Positions 36,255 to 44,236 of a stretch of DNA of 64,000 nt are shown in pieces. Source of the DNA: Sphingomonas alpina (GTDB lineage Bacteria; Pseudomonadota; Alphaproteobacteria; Sphingomonadales; Sphingomonadaceae); NCBI RefSeq assembly GCF_014490665.1, contig NZ_CP061038.1, positions 4,176,501 through 4,240,500 of the forward strand, written 5' to 3'. Position numbers and translations under genes: made by a program. Numbering within the stretch: position 1 is the stretch's first letter; every line of letters starts with the position of its first letter. The notes beneath the pieces were generated by a model. The model was not told where the DNA came from and searched no databases. It saw only the letters and a program-made list of their open reading frames with translations.

Positions 36255-37058
36255 ATGCACGCAGAAGATCGCGACCGACTGATCCTTGAGCTCATGCGCG
36301 AACGGGGATTCGTGTCGTTCCAGGAACTGGATCGCTCGCTCGAAGCATCGGGCGCGACCTTGCGTCGCGACCTCGACCGGCTGGAGAGCAACGGCAAGAT
36401 CGTCCGTGTGCGCGGCGGCGCGCGGCTGGTCGATGCGCCGGACTCACCCGCTGGGGCAGCGGGCGGCAATGACGGGCATCTGCGCGGCGTTCCGTTCCAT
36501 GAGAATGTCGAACGCAACCGCGCCGCCAAGGAAGCGATCGGCCGCGCCGCCGCCGCTTTGTGCAGCGCGGGCGAGACGGTGATCATCGACGGCGGATCGA
36601 CCACGCTGCAGATGTGCCCGCTGCTCGCCCCGCTCGAGCTGCATGTGCTGACCAATTCACTGCACATCGTCAGCGCGCTGATCGGCCAGCCCGGCACGCA
36701 TATCTCGATGCCCGCCGGCACGCTGTTTCGCGAACAGAACATCCTGCTCCCCCCGTTCGACGACGACGGGATGAGCCGCTACCGCGCGTCGAAGCTGTTC
36801 ATGGGCGCAGCGTCGATCGGCCGGCACGGCCTGATGCAGACCGACGTGCTGCTGGTCCATGCAGAACGCCGCCTGCTCGACCGTGCCGACGAAGTGATCG
36901 TGCTGGTCGACAGCAGCAAGTTCGGCGCGCCCGCCGGCCATGTCGTGTGTACTGCCGACGAGCTGGACGTGGTGATCACCGACGACGGCATCACCGACCG
37001 CGATGCGGCGATGATCGAGAAGGCCGGGATCAAGCTGGTGGTCGCCCCGACCTTTTAA
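36255..37058 (+). CDS. rhaR: DeoR-family regulator of rhamnose catabolism
   Basis: A 267-aa DeoR/GlpR-type regulator. N-terminal HTH (RLILELMRERGFVSFQELDRSLEASGATLRRDLDRLE) with the GKIVRVRGGA wing, then the phosphosugar-binding DeoRC domain: IIDGGSTTLQM, VLTNSLHIV, and VLVDSSKFG at the end. In Rhizobium a DeoR-type RhaR controls rha genes; by neighbourhood the same is expected here, with rhamnulose-1-P or a related sugar phosphate as effector. It is the last gene of the rhaEW-rhaI-rhaR group. Confidence 0.88.
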   Translation: MHAEDRDRLILELMRERGFVSFQELDRSLEASGATLRRDLDRLESNGKIVRVRGGARLVDAPDSPAGAAGGNDGHLRGVPFHENVERNRAAKEAIGRAAAALCSAGETVIIDGGSTTLQMCPLLAPLELHVLTNSLHIVSALIGQPGTHISMPAGTLFREQNILLPPFDDDGMSRYRASKLFMGAASIGRHGLMQTDVLLVHAERRLLDRADEVIVLVDSSKFGAPAGHVVCTADELDVVITDDGITDRDAAMIEKAGIKLVVAPTF

Positions 37059-37295
37059 AGCAGCAGCAATAATTCCAAGAACAGACTTAGCTCTACATTG
37101 TTTCGGAGCCGAAATGTCTAAGCCGTTAACTTAAATCCATATCGGCTCTTTATGTAGATTGTGCATTTTAACATATGCGCAACTCGAAACATGAACAATT
37201 TGTCATTTGACTAGCCTTTCCGTGCGCCTGCATCCTTCGGACGCCACAGGATCTCGAATCCGGTGGCTTAGGAGTAGAAAAGGAAGGGTAGTACC
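37059..37295. promoter_or_regulatory. AT-rich leader region of the peptide cassette
   Basis: This 237-bp gap is markedly AT-rich between 37060 and 37220. It contains an inverted repeat GAGCCGA (about 37106) / TCGGCTC (about 37143). TTGACT near 37207 could be a -35 element, with CATCCT 18 bp later a weak -10 candidate. No open frame is credible. The AGGAAGGG site at its end serves the first peptide gene. Confidence 0.35.
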
Positions 37296-37409
37296 ATGAC
37301 GTTCGAAGAAATCAGTACGATCGACGCACCTACCGACGCAGAATTCTGGGCAGGTGTCGCTGGAGGCGCCTTGGTTACGGTTGGAATAGGCTTGCTATTC
37401 ATCTCGTAA
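37296..37409 (+). CDS. 37-aa hydrophobic precursor peptide 1 (RiPP/bacteriocin-like)
   Basis: A small gene with a strong ribosome site (AGGAAGGG, 8 bp before ATG). The peptide begins MTFEEISTIDAPTD, an acidic leader-like half, and continues with a Gly/Ala/Val-rich hydrophobic half containing AGVAGGALVTVGIG and ending LLFIS. Gly spacing gives GxxxG-type helix packing motifs. The gene just downstream has the same length, the same MTFEEI start and a similar end. Together with the M50 protease, E1-like enzyme and exporter that follow, the likely role is precursor of a processed, exported membrane-active peptide. The sequence is seen; maturation is inferred. Confidence 0.75.
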   Translation: MTFEEISTIDAPTDAEFWAGVAGGALVTVGIGLLFIS

Positions 37410-37440
37410 TATTTCCACCTAACCAGAAGGAAACCTTATA

Positions 37441-37554
37441 ATGACTTTCGAAGAAATCGATATCGTCGATGCACCTGTGTCGGATCTGAGCGCCGGCATT
37501 GCCACGGGAATCGGCATTGGCCTCGGCATTCTCGGGCTGATGTTCGTCAGCTGA
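37441..37554 (+). CDS. 37-aa hydrophobic precursor peptide 2 (RiPP/bacteriocin-like)
   Basis: A second 37-codon gene 31 bp after the first, with AGAAGGAAA before its ATG. Leader MTFEEIDIVDAP matches peptide 1 at 9 of 12 positions. The second half is a glycine zipper (SAGIATGIGIGLGILG) ending LMFVS, parallel to LLFIS in peptide 1. Conserved leader plus diverged hydrophobic core is the usual pattern of RiPP precursor pairs or two-peptide class IIb bacteriocins, whose helices meet through GxxxG motifs. No Cys, few Ser/Thr, so lanthionine or heterocycle chemistry is unlikely. Confidence 0.75.
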   Translation: MTFEEIDIVDAPVSDLSAGIATGIGIGLGILGLMFVS

Positions 37555-37623
37555 CGGCTGGAAATGCATGGACCGGGGCGTGACGACCACGTTGCGCCCC
37601 GTACCCGACGGAGCAAGCGCCCG

Positions 37624-38691
37624 ATGCTGAAGGTCAAGGACAGCCTGGAATTCTATGCCCTGGAGGGTGGATTGTTCCACATTTACGACGTGTCGACCGC
37701 GCGCCATTTCAAGCTGGGGCAGCAGGAGGTCACATGGCTGAGGCTGCTCGACGGCACCCGCTCGCAGGAACAGCTGGCAGCTCGAATCCCGTTCGAATAT
37801 TTCCAGAAATTCGTCGCGACCGTCGCCCGCATGGGCCTGCTCGAAACGGCAGCGGCATCCAAGAAAGCGATTTCGCCGCTTAAGATCAAGGTGCTGAATG
37901 TCGATCCCGCCTGGCTGATCGACGCGCATCCACGATTCGCCCGAGTGTATCGCGAGATGCTGAGCTGGGCGACGCTTCCAATCTTTCTGTTCAATCTGTT
38001 CCTGATCGCGGCGCTGTTTCCGTTCGCACGGCCGGCATTGACCGGCTTCTCGGTCGGGTTCGGCATCATCCCTTTCTACCTGGCCTCAATCCTGGTGATC
38101 GGTCTGGTGCATGAGCTGTCCCACGCGTTTGTCGCGCGCTCCTATGGCGTGAAGGTGCCGCGGATCGGCCTGATGCTGTTCTTTCTTCACCCGGCCTTTT
38201 ACGCCGATGTCAGCGCCATCAACATGCTGACCGACCGGCCCAAACGGTTGCGCACGCTATTCGCGGGCATCCAGGCGAATAATCTACTCGTGACGGTCGC
38301 GCTGGTTGCGGCCCTGTTCCTGATCGGTACGCCGGCATTTCCCTATGCCATCCTGTTCGCCGGCCTCAACGCCATCCTGATCTTCGTCAACCTGATCCCG
38401 TTCGTCGAATATGACGGTTATTATATCTTCCAGGAGCTGGTTGGCGAGCCGAACTTCAATCGCAACGCCTTTATCAATGTGATGGGATCGACGCAGCGCA
38501 GGGCCGACTATGTCCTGTACTTCGCCGTCAGCCAGATATTCCAGGTGGCATTGGTTATCTCCGCGCTGCTCGTGTTGCGAACCGGGGCGAACCGGCTCTG
38601 GCCAAGCCCGATCGTCGATATCGCATTCCTGGTTCTGCTCGTCCTGACGCCGCCCATCCTGGGCATGCTGCGCTTTCGAGCGATGAAGTAA
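37624..38691 (+). CDS. M50-family membrane metalloprotease with PqqD-like N-terminus
   Basis: A 355-aa protein. An in-frame ATG at 37564 would add 20 residues; 37624 (MLKVKDSLEFY) is preferred as GGAG lies upstream. Residues 1-80 look like a small winged-helix PqqD/RRE fold (FHIYDVSTARHFKLGQQEVTWLRLLDG). The rest has six or more membrane helices with the site-2-protease zinc motif HELSH (H163, E164, H167) and a distal NLIPFVEYDGYY motif (D264). This matches the peptide zinc metalloproteases of RiPP loci such as YydH. It could cleave the MTFEEI leaders in the membrane. Confidence 0.78.
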   Translation: MLKVKDSLEFYALEGGLFHIYDVSTARHFKLGQQEVTWLRLLDGTRSQEQLAARIPFEYFQKFVATVARMGLLETAAASKKAISPLKIKVLNVDPAWLIDAHPRFARVYREMLSWATLPIFLFNLFLIAALFPFARPALTGFSVGFGIIPFYLASILVIGLVHELSHAFVARSYGVKVPRIGLMLFFLHPAFYADVSAINMLTDRPKRLRTLFAGIQANNLLVTVALVAALFLIGTPAFPYAILFAGLNAILIFVNLIPFVEYDGYYIFQELVGEPNFNRNAFINVMGSTQRRADYVLYFAVSQIFQVALVISALLVLRTGANRLWPSPIVDIAFLVLLVLTPPILGMLRFRAMK

Positions 38692-38696
38692 CGCGC

Positions 38697-40118
38697 ATGG
38701 CCGACTATCACCTGAACCCGTTCTGCTTTGTCACGGACACGCCGGGCGGAGTGATCCTGAATGCGGTGCCGGATTTGCGCGTCACGTTCGCGCATGAGCA
38801 CCGGGCGATCGTCGATGTGCTGATCGCGCGCGCGAGCGTGTCGGAACAGGATATGCTGAAGCTGATCGCACCGACGCGGTTACGCGAACTGGTCAGCAAG
38901 AAGGTGCTGCTGGAACGCCCGATCGAAGGGCTCGACGGACGCTATTCGCGCCAGCTCGGCTATTTCTCGATGACGTCCGACACGCCCGAGGCGTTCGGAC
39001 AAGCGCTGGCGAACGCTCATGTCCTGATCCTGGGCGTCGGGGCGATCGGCAGTCATGTGTTGTGGAATCTTGCCGCGATCGGCGTTGGCCGGATCACCAT
39101 CCTCGATTTCGACGTGGTCGAGGAAAGCAATTTCAATCGCCAGCTGATGTACACCCCCGCCGACCTCGGCCAGTTGAAGGTCGATGTGATCGCGGACGCT
39201 ATTCGCAAATTCAATCCCGAGATCGAGATCGTCGCGCTCAATCGAAAAATCGAATCGGAACGCGACGTCAGCGACCTGCTCGACGGCGTCAACCTGGTCG
39301 TGAAGGCGATCGACACGCCTGAGGAATCGAACAACTGGGTGAACTCGGCCTGCGTCGCCGCTCGCGTGCCCTTCGTGATCGGCGGCTTCCTGGACTATGT
39401 CGGCGTGGTCGGCCCCAATTATATTCCCGGCCGATCGAGTTGCTACGCCTGCTTAGGCGACCCAGGCCAGATCCGTCGGCTGCATGGCAAGGGGGCCACG
39501 TTCGCACCGCTGACGACCACCGTCGCATCGAAGATCGCAATGATCGCATTCAAGATCCTGATCGGCGACGATGAAAACTTTGCCGACAAGATCTTCAGCT
39601 ACGACACCCGCCTGGGCCGGTGGTTCGTCGAAGATGTTATCCCGGCAGCACAATGCCCGGTGTGCAGCAGCGCGCCTATCACACGTGAGACGATCGATCC
39701 CCGGCGCACCAACACGATCCTGTTCCGGTCACTGATGACGGCCGCCATGCTGATCACGGTCGTCCTGCGCGAGTATTTCGGGCAAGAGCTGATCGGCGTG
39801 CTGACATTCGCCGCCGTGCTCATGTCGATCCCCGTCATCGATGCGATCCAGGGTCACGACGCGGTGCGAACGCGCCGCGAATTCTTCGTCATCAGCGCAA
39901 TCTATATCGGATCGAGCCTGCTGGCCCTCATCCTTGGCGCAATAAATCATAACGACGTGATGCTGCCGCACAGCATGGCGCAGCTGTTCGATACCGTACG
40001 CGCAATCTGCATCGTCGTCACACAGGCAGCAATCGGAGTCACCGCCTTGTTCATCGGCATGTGCGGGCTGCTCGAATATGCGCCGAAGACCCTGTCCTTC
40101 TTCAATCAGGATATTTGA
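38697..40118 (+). CDS. ThiF/E1-like adenylating enzyme fused to a membrane domain
   Basis: A 473-aa protein. Residues 1-90 form a winged-helix-like part typical of RiPP-associated ThiF proteins. Residues about 100-330 are an E1/ThiF fold: GVGAIGSHVLWNLAAIG nucleotide loop, DFDVVEESNFNRQ with Asp and Arg for ATP, and two zinc CxxC pairs (C249/C252 and C320/C323). Residues about 345-465 contain four hydrophobic helices, which is unusual for this family. E1-like enzymes adenylate a peptide C-terminus or backbone; here the substrates are probably the 37-aa peptides. It starts 5 bp after the protease gene. Confidence 0.75.
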   Translation: MADYHLNPFCFVTDTPGGVILNAVPDLRVTFAHEHRAIVDVLIARASVSEQDMLKLIAPTRLRELVSKKVLLERPIEGLDGRYSRQLGYFSMTSDTPEAFGQALANAHVLILGVGAIGSHVLWNLAAIGVGRITILDFDVVEESNFNRQLMYTPADLGQLKVDVIADAIRKFNPEIEIVALNRKIESERDVSDLLDGVNLVVKAIDTPEESNNWVNSACVAARVPFVIGGFLDYVGVVGPNYIPGRSSCYACLGDPGQIRRLHGKGATFAPLTTTVASKIAMIAFKILIGDDENFADKIFSYDTRLGRWFVEDVIPAAQCPVCSSAPITRETIDPRRTNTILFRSLMTAAMLITVVLREYFGQELIGVLTFAAVLMSIPVIDAIQGHDAVRTRREFFVISAIYIGSSLLALILGAINHNDVMLPHSMAQLFDTVRAICIVVTQAAIGVTALFIGMCGLLEYAPKTLSFFNQDI

Positions 40119-40131
40119 GAGGAGTAGTATG

Positions 40132-40314
40132 ATGCAACGCCTGAAAGTCTTGATCATCTGTGTGGCCGCGCTGTTGACCATCCTGGCCGCGACCGTCGGA
40201 AAATGGAGCAGTCATGTCGCCCTGACCGACAATCAGGCGCTCGGCGCGATCTTCGCGGCCGAGTTCCTGCTGTTCATCGGCCTGATCTACTCGATGCGGC
40301 ATCACGCCGCTTGA
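40132..40314 (+). CDS. 60-aa two-TM protein (possible immunity protein)
   Basis: A small membrane protein with helices at about 5-22 (VLIICVAALLTILAATV) and 37-55 (LGAIFAAEFLLFIGLIY), a short hydrophilic loop and a basic end (MRHHAA). GAGAGGAG precedes two adjacent ATGs; the second has better spacing. It follows the E1-like gene by 13 bp. Small two-TM proteins often give self-immunity in bacteriocin clusters, so this is the first candidate; no direct evidence. Confidence 0.6.
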   Translation: MQRLKVLIICVAALLTILAATVGKWSSHVALTDNQALGAIFAAEFLLFIGLIYSMRHHAA

Positions 40315-40358
40315 TCGCCCGCGTCCAGACCGCAGCAATGCAGAAGGGAGCCAGCGGC

Positions 40359-41057
40359 ATGTCGTTGCTGACAACTTATCTCGTCATGCTCTTCGACCCG
40401 CGAAGAGCTTTTACTGCCGCGCTGTCCAGAAAGGTCTGGACGCTCCTCCTTCCGCTTACCCTTGCGATCGTGTTCACGGCCCTACTCAACATCTTCTATT
40501 TCTATCATGTCGATCTCGCCTGGCTCCGCGACCAGATGACGGCGACCATGCCCAAGGCGCAGCGCGATATCGCGCTGCCATTCTACACCCGCGGGCGGTT
40601 GATCGGCATCAGCCTGTTCGGCGTGGTGTTGCTGGCACTGGTGGTCAACCTGGGGCGCGCCTTCATCTTCTGGATCATCTTCAAGGTCCGCGGCGGTGAT
40701 ACCCAGCGCTTCACCCGCCTGTTCGCGATCGTGATGTGGTCGACGGCACCGCTCGCGCTGATCCTGCCGGCGGGCATATTGAACATCATGCTCGCGCCTG
40801 AGGGTCGGCTGGCGGGCAACGACGTGAATCCCGTATCGCTGAACCAGTTGCTGTTCCATCTGCCGCCCAGTTCGGGCTGGGGGCAGTTGCTGTCGACATT
40901 CAGCCTGATCAATATCTGGGAAATGGTGCTGATCGCGATCGGCCTGCAAGTCGTTGGCAATTTGAAGTTCACGCGCGCAGCGTTGATCGCCATCGCCCCC
41001 GATGCCTTGGTGTACGGCATCTGGGCCGCTGCCCTGCTCGCGAGCGGTTCCACCTGA
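40359..41057 (+). CDS. Yip1-domain-like membrane protein
   Basis: A 232-aa protein with about five hydrophobic helices. The start at 40359 (MSLLTTYLVMLFDPRRAF) has GGGAG 8 bp upstream. The N-terminal DPRRAF segment, the central ARFTRLFAIVMWSTAPL-like block (here TQRFTRLFAIVMWSTAPL) and the C-terminal helices resemble the Yip1 family. Bacterial Yip1 proteins appear beside MacAB-type transporters but have no settled role. Here it might support export or immunity. The stop lies 2 bp before the adaptor gene. Confidence 0.6.
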   Translation: MSLLTTYLVMLFDPRRAFTAALSRKVWTLLLPLTLAIVFTALLNIFYFYHVDLAWLRDQMTATMPKAQRDIALPFYTRGRLIGISLFGVVLLALVVNLGRAFIFWIIFKVRGGDTQRFTRLFAIVMWSTAPLALILPAGILNIMLAPEGRLAGNDVNPVSLNQLLFHLPPSSGWGQLLSTFSLINIWEMVLIAIGLQVVGNLKFTRAALIAIAPDALVYGIWAAALLASGST

Positions 41058-41059
41058 GA

Positions 41060-42301
41060 ATGAATCGCCGCATCCTATTGCCCGTGCTGGCGGCCTTCAT
41101 CCTGGTCTCCCCCTTCCTCGTCCGCTTCTTCGCGCGATCTGCCGCGACCGAGGTCGAGGTGGAGCCAGTTCGCCTGCGCGACATTCGCGAAACCGTGCTC
41201 GCGACCGGCAACCTCATCTACCGGCAACAGGCGCTGCTTTCGCCCGAGATCATTGCTCGCGTGAAAACCGTGCAGGTGAAGGAAGGTGACGAGGTGACGC
41301 AGGGGCAGGTGGTGATCACGCTGGAGGACGAGAATCTGCGCCAGGCGGCCGCGCAGCAGCGCGCGCAAATGGCAATCGAAAACGCCAACCAGGCGCAACA
41401 GCGCTTCAACGTCAGCAACCTGAAACTGCAGTTGGATCGCGTCACCAATCTGGCGGACAAGGGGTTCGTATCGAAGGCGGCCTATGACAGCGCCTATTAT
41501 GCGCTGAATGCGGCAAAAGCGAACCTGACCGGCACGGGAATGGCGGTCACGCGCGCGACCGCCGAGCTCAAACAAGCCCAATATGTGCTCGATCGCACGG
41601 TGATCCGCGCGCCGATGTCGGGCACAGTGGTCTCGGTCAACATCAAGACGGGCGAAACCGCGGTCCCAAGCGCGACCGGCATCCCGGGGTCGAGCCTGCT
41701 GACGATCGCGCGCAAGGAAACGATCATGGTCGACCTGAACGTCGACGAGAATGACGTCGGCCGCCTGGCACTGGGCAGCGAAGCGCAGATCATCTGCCCG
41801 ATGCTTCCCGATCGCGGCATTACCGGCCATCTGCGTGAGATCGCGCTGGCACCGCGACGTGCTGCCGAGGTGTTGCCGATCAATGACGCGACCGGCCGCG
41901 CCTATTCGGTCAAGGCAGACATTACCGGACCGCAATCGGGGCGTTTGCGCCAGGGCATGTCCTGCCGCGCAAAGATCTATACCTCGAGCCCCGCACCGAT
42001 CCTGGCGGTACCCGTACAGGCGGTACTGAGCGATCAGACAACGGACGATGACGGCATCAGCCTACCGCAGGATCGTCGCGCCGGAATCCGCAATTATGTC
42101 TTCGTGATCGACGGCGACCGTGTCGCGCGCCGCTATATTCGTGTCGGCAATGCAGATGATGCCTATCAGGCGGTCACCAGTGGCTTGCGCCGAGATGAGA
42201 AGGTGGTGGTCGGTCCCTATGCGGTGCTGAAATCGCTTGTCGACGGCGCGAAGGTCTCGTCCAAGCTCGGCCAGGGGGCGACCAATGGCGCCACTGATTG
42301 A
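41060..42301 (+). CDS. HlyD/MacA-type periplasmic adaptor
   Basis: A 413-aa adaptor of the membrane fusion protein family. An N-terminal membrane anchor (about 5-25) is followed by a biotinyl-lipoyl-like half (VKTVQVKEGDEVTQGQVVITL), a long alpha-hairpin with coiled-coil character (about 85-160), the second lipoyl half (VIRAPMSGTVVSVNIKTGE) and beta-barrel and membrane-proximal domains. It would link the ABC permease below to an outer-membrane factor. Its end overlaps the ATPase gene by 17 bp. Confidence 0.88.
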   Translation: MNRRILLPVLAAFILVSPFLVRFFARSAATEVEVEPVRLRDIRETVLATGNLIYRQQALLSPEIIARVKTVQVKEGDEVTQGQVVITLEDENLRQAAAQQRAQMAIENANQAQQRFNVSNLKLQLDRVTNLADKGFVSKAAYDSAYYALNAAKANLTGTGMAVTRATAELKQAQYVLDRTVIRAPMSGTVVSVNIKTGETAVPSATGIPGSSLLTIARKETIMVDLNVDENDVGRLALGSEAQIICPMLPDRGITGHLREIALAPRRAAEVLPINDATGRAYSVKADITGPQSGRLRQGMSCRAKIYTSSPAPILAVPVQAVLSDQTTDDDGISLPQDRRAGIRNYVFVIDGDRVARRYIRVGNADDAYQAVTSGLRRDEKVVVGPYAVLKSLVDGAKVSSKLGQGATNGATD

Positions 42302-42965
42302 ACTCCGGACGCTGAAGCGGACCTATATCGTCGGCTCGGAAACCATCTTCGCGCTGGACGGCGTGCATATGGCCGTTCGCCGCAACGAGTATCTCGCACT
42401 GATCGGGTCGTCGGGGTCGGGCAAATCGACCCTGATGAACATTCTGGGCTGTCTCGACCGGCCGACATCGGGCGAATACCTGCTCGATGGAACCGATGTG
42501 GCGGCGAGATCGGAACGCGCCCTGTCCGAGATACGCAATCGCCGGATCGGATTCGTATTCCAGAACTTCAACCTGTTGCCGCGCATATCGGCGCTGAAGA
42601 ATGTGATGCAACCGCTGATCTATCGGCCGGGATCGCGCAAGGACCGCATCGCCAGCGCCGAGCGCGTGCTCGACCGTGTCGGACTGCTCAACCGCAAGAA
42701 CCATTTGCCCAACGAGTTGTCGGGCGGTCAGCGGCAACGCGTGGCGATCGCGCGTGCTCTGGTGACGGCACCGTCGCTGCTGCTGGCCGATGAACCGACA
42801 GGCAATCTCGATTCAACCACGGCAGCGGATATCCTCCAGCTCTTCGACGAACTGCACGGCGAGGGTCAGACGGTCATCCTGGTGACGCATGACGAAGCGA
42901 TCGCACGGCGATGCCAGCGCCGGATCACCCTGCGCGACGGCAGGATCCTGTCGGACGAGAGCTGA
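42285..42965 (+). CDS. ABC transporter ATPase, MacB/LolD type
   Basis: A 226-aa ATPase. Start at 42285 (MAPLIELRTLKRTY), inside the end of the adaptor gene. Walker A GSSGSGKST, Q-loop FVFQNFNLLP, signature LSGGQRQR, Walker B LLLADEPTG, and the H-loop VTHDE are all intact. It belongs to the MacB/LolD subgroup that works with FtsX-fold permeases. With the adaptor and permease it makes a MacAB-like exporter, in Gram-negatives used for peptides such as microcins and toxins. Confidence 0.92.
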   Translation: MAPLIELRTLKRTYIVGSETIFALDGVHMAVRRNEYLALIGSSGSGKSTLMNILGCLDRPTSGEYLLDGTDVAARSERALSEIRNRRIGFVFQNFNLLPRISALKNVMQPLIYRPGSRKDRIASAERVLDRVGLLNRKNHLPNELSGGQRQRVAIARALVTAPSLLLADEPTGNLDSTTAADILQLFDELHGEGQTVILVTHDEAIARRCQRRITLRDGRILSDES

Positions 42966-42970
42966 CGCGC

Positions 42971-44200
42971 ATGGGCATGGTGCTGCAATGCCTGTTGCTT
43001 GCACTCGACAGCATCCGCGCTCGCCCTTTGCGGAGCGTGATCACGTCACTGGGCATCGTCGTTAGTGTGGCATCGGTCATCGCGGTGGTGTCGATCATCC
43101 AGGGCCTGTCCTATTCGGTGATCCGTAATTTCGAAGGGCTCGGCACGAATGTATTGACGATCCAGTCGTCAACGCCATTTCGCGAACAATTACTGGGTCA
43201 GTCGAACCGACTGCAGATGAAGGATTATCTGCTGATCAAGGCGAAGTTCGGCGATATCGGCCGGATCGTTCCCTCCTTCGCGCCCTTTGGCCAGTTCGGT
43301 GCGCGAATTTCGAGCGGTGCGGAAACCAACCAGACGCGAATGCTGGCGGCGACCGCGACCTACAAGGACACGATCAGGGTATTTCCCCGGATCGGCCGGT
43401 TCGTCACCGACAGCGACAACCGTTCGGCCCGCCAGGTCTGTGTGATCGGCGAGCAGGTACGCAAAAATCTGAAGCTGCCCGCCAACCCGATCGGCCAGTT
43501 CGTCGAGGTCGGTGGCTTTTCACTCAAGATCGTCGGCATCATGGAAACGCGCGGCGACCTGCTGGGGATCAGCCAGGATGATTATATGGTCGTGCCGTTC
43601 GCGATCGGGCAGCGGATCATGCCCAATGAAAGCCTGCAGGACATCACCATCCTGATCGACGTCACCGATCTGTCGCGGCTCGGCGAACTGCAGCGCCGCA
43701 TTGAGGGGACGCTACGCCAGGCCCATGCGTTGTCACCGGGACAGGACGACGATTTCCGCGTGCAGACCGCGCAGCAACTGACCAAGTCGGTGTCGTCGGT
43801 GACGGATTCGATTACCTATGTACTGGGTGGTGTCGTCGGTATCTCACTGCTCGTCGGCGGGATCGGCATCATGAACATCATGCTGGTGTCGGTGACCGAG
43901 CGAACGCGCGAGATCGGCATTTGCAAGGCGCTCGGCGCACCGCGCCACGTCATCCTGCTCCAGTTCCTGCTGGAGGCAGTCATCCTGTCGCTGATGGGCG
44001 GCGTGACCGGGGTGTTTGCCGGCTGGATCATCGGGCTGCTCGGCACGCTGTTCATTCCCGGCTTGCCTCCACCGATGATCCCGGGCTGGTCGATCGGGCT
44101 CTCGCTCGCCTTCTCGACCATGGTCGGCCTGCTGTTCGGTGTGATTCCTGCCGCCAAGGCCTCCGACCTCGATCCCCTGGCGGCGCTCCGCTACGAATGA
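42971..44200 (+). CDS. ABC transporter permease, MacB/FtsX type
   Basis: A 409-aa permease. Start at 42971 (MGMVLQCLLLALDSIRARPLRS) just after the ATPase stop. One N-terminal helix (VITSLGIVVSVASVIAVVSI), a large periplasmic domain (about 50-270), then three C-terminal helices with the FtsX signature GGIGIMNIMLVSVTERTREIGICKALGA and the end ASDLDPLAALRYE. This is the mechanotransmission MacB topology. It is the last gene of the peptide cassette; an 8-bp hairpin covers its stop. Confidence 0.92.
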   Translation: MGMVLQCLLLALDSIRARPLRSVITSLGIVVSVASVIAVVSIIQGLSYSVIRNFEGLGTNVLTIQSSTPFREQLLGQSNRLQMKDYLLIKAKFGDIGRIVPSFAPFGQFGARISSGAETNQTRMLAATATYKDTIRVFPRIGRFVTDSDNRSARQVCVIGEQVRKNLKLPANPIGQFVEVGGFSLKIVGIMETRGDLLGISQDDYMVVPFAIGQRIMPNESLQDITILIDVTDLSRLGELQRRIEGTLRQAHALSPGQDDDFRVQTAQQLTKSVSSVTDSITYVLGGVVGISLLVGGIGIMNIMLVSVTERTREIGICKALGAPRHVILLQFLLEAVILSLMGGVTGVFAGWIIGLLGTLFIPGLPPPMIPGWSIGLSLAFSTMVGLLFGVIPAAKASDLDPLAALRYE

Positions 44201-44221
44201 GGCGCCGGCGAGACGCCTCAT
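44197..44221. terminator. Hairpin between convergent genes
   Basis: ATGAGGCG (44197-44204) pairs perfectly with CGCCTCAT (44214-44221) around a 9-nt loop; the stem includes the permease stop codon. There is no T-tract, so it is a weak intrinsic terminator at best. It lies in the 36-bp gap between the exporter and the convergent GH3 gene. Confidence 0.4.
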
Positions 44222-44236
44222 CGTCTGGTCCTGACG

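Noticed and set aside
37296..37554. Reading the two 37-aa frames as chance short frames
   Set aside because: Equal length, shared MTFEEI start, parallel ends, strong ribosome sites and the following cassette make chance unlikely.
37624..40118. Calling the cassette a thiazole/oxazole peptide (LAP) cluster
   Set aside because: No YcaO or dehydrogenase gene is present, and the core peptides have no Cys and few Ser/Thr.
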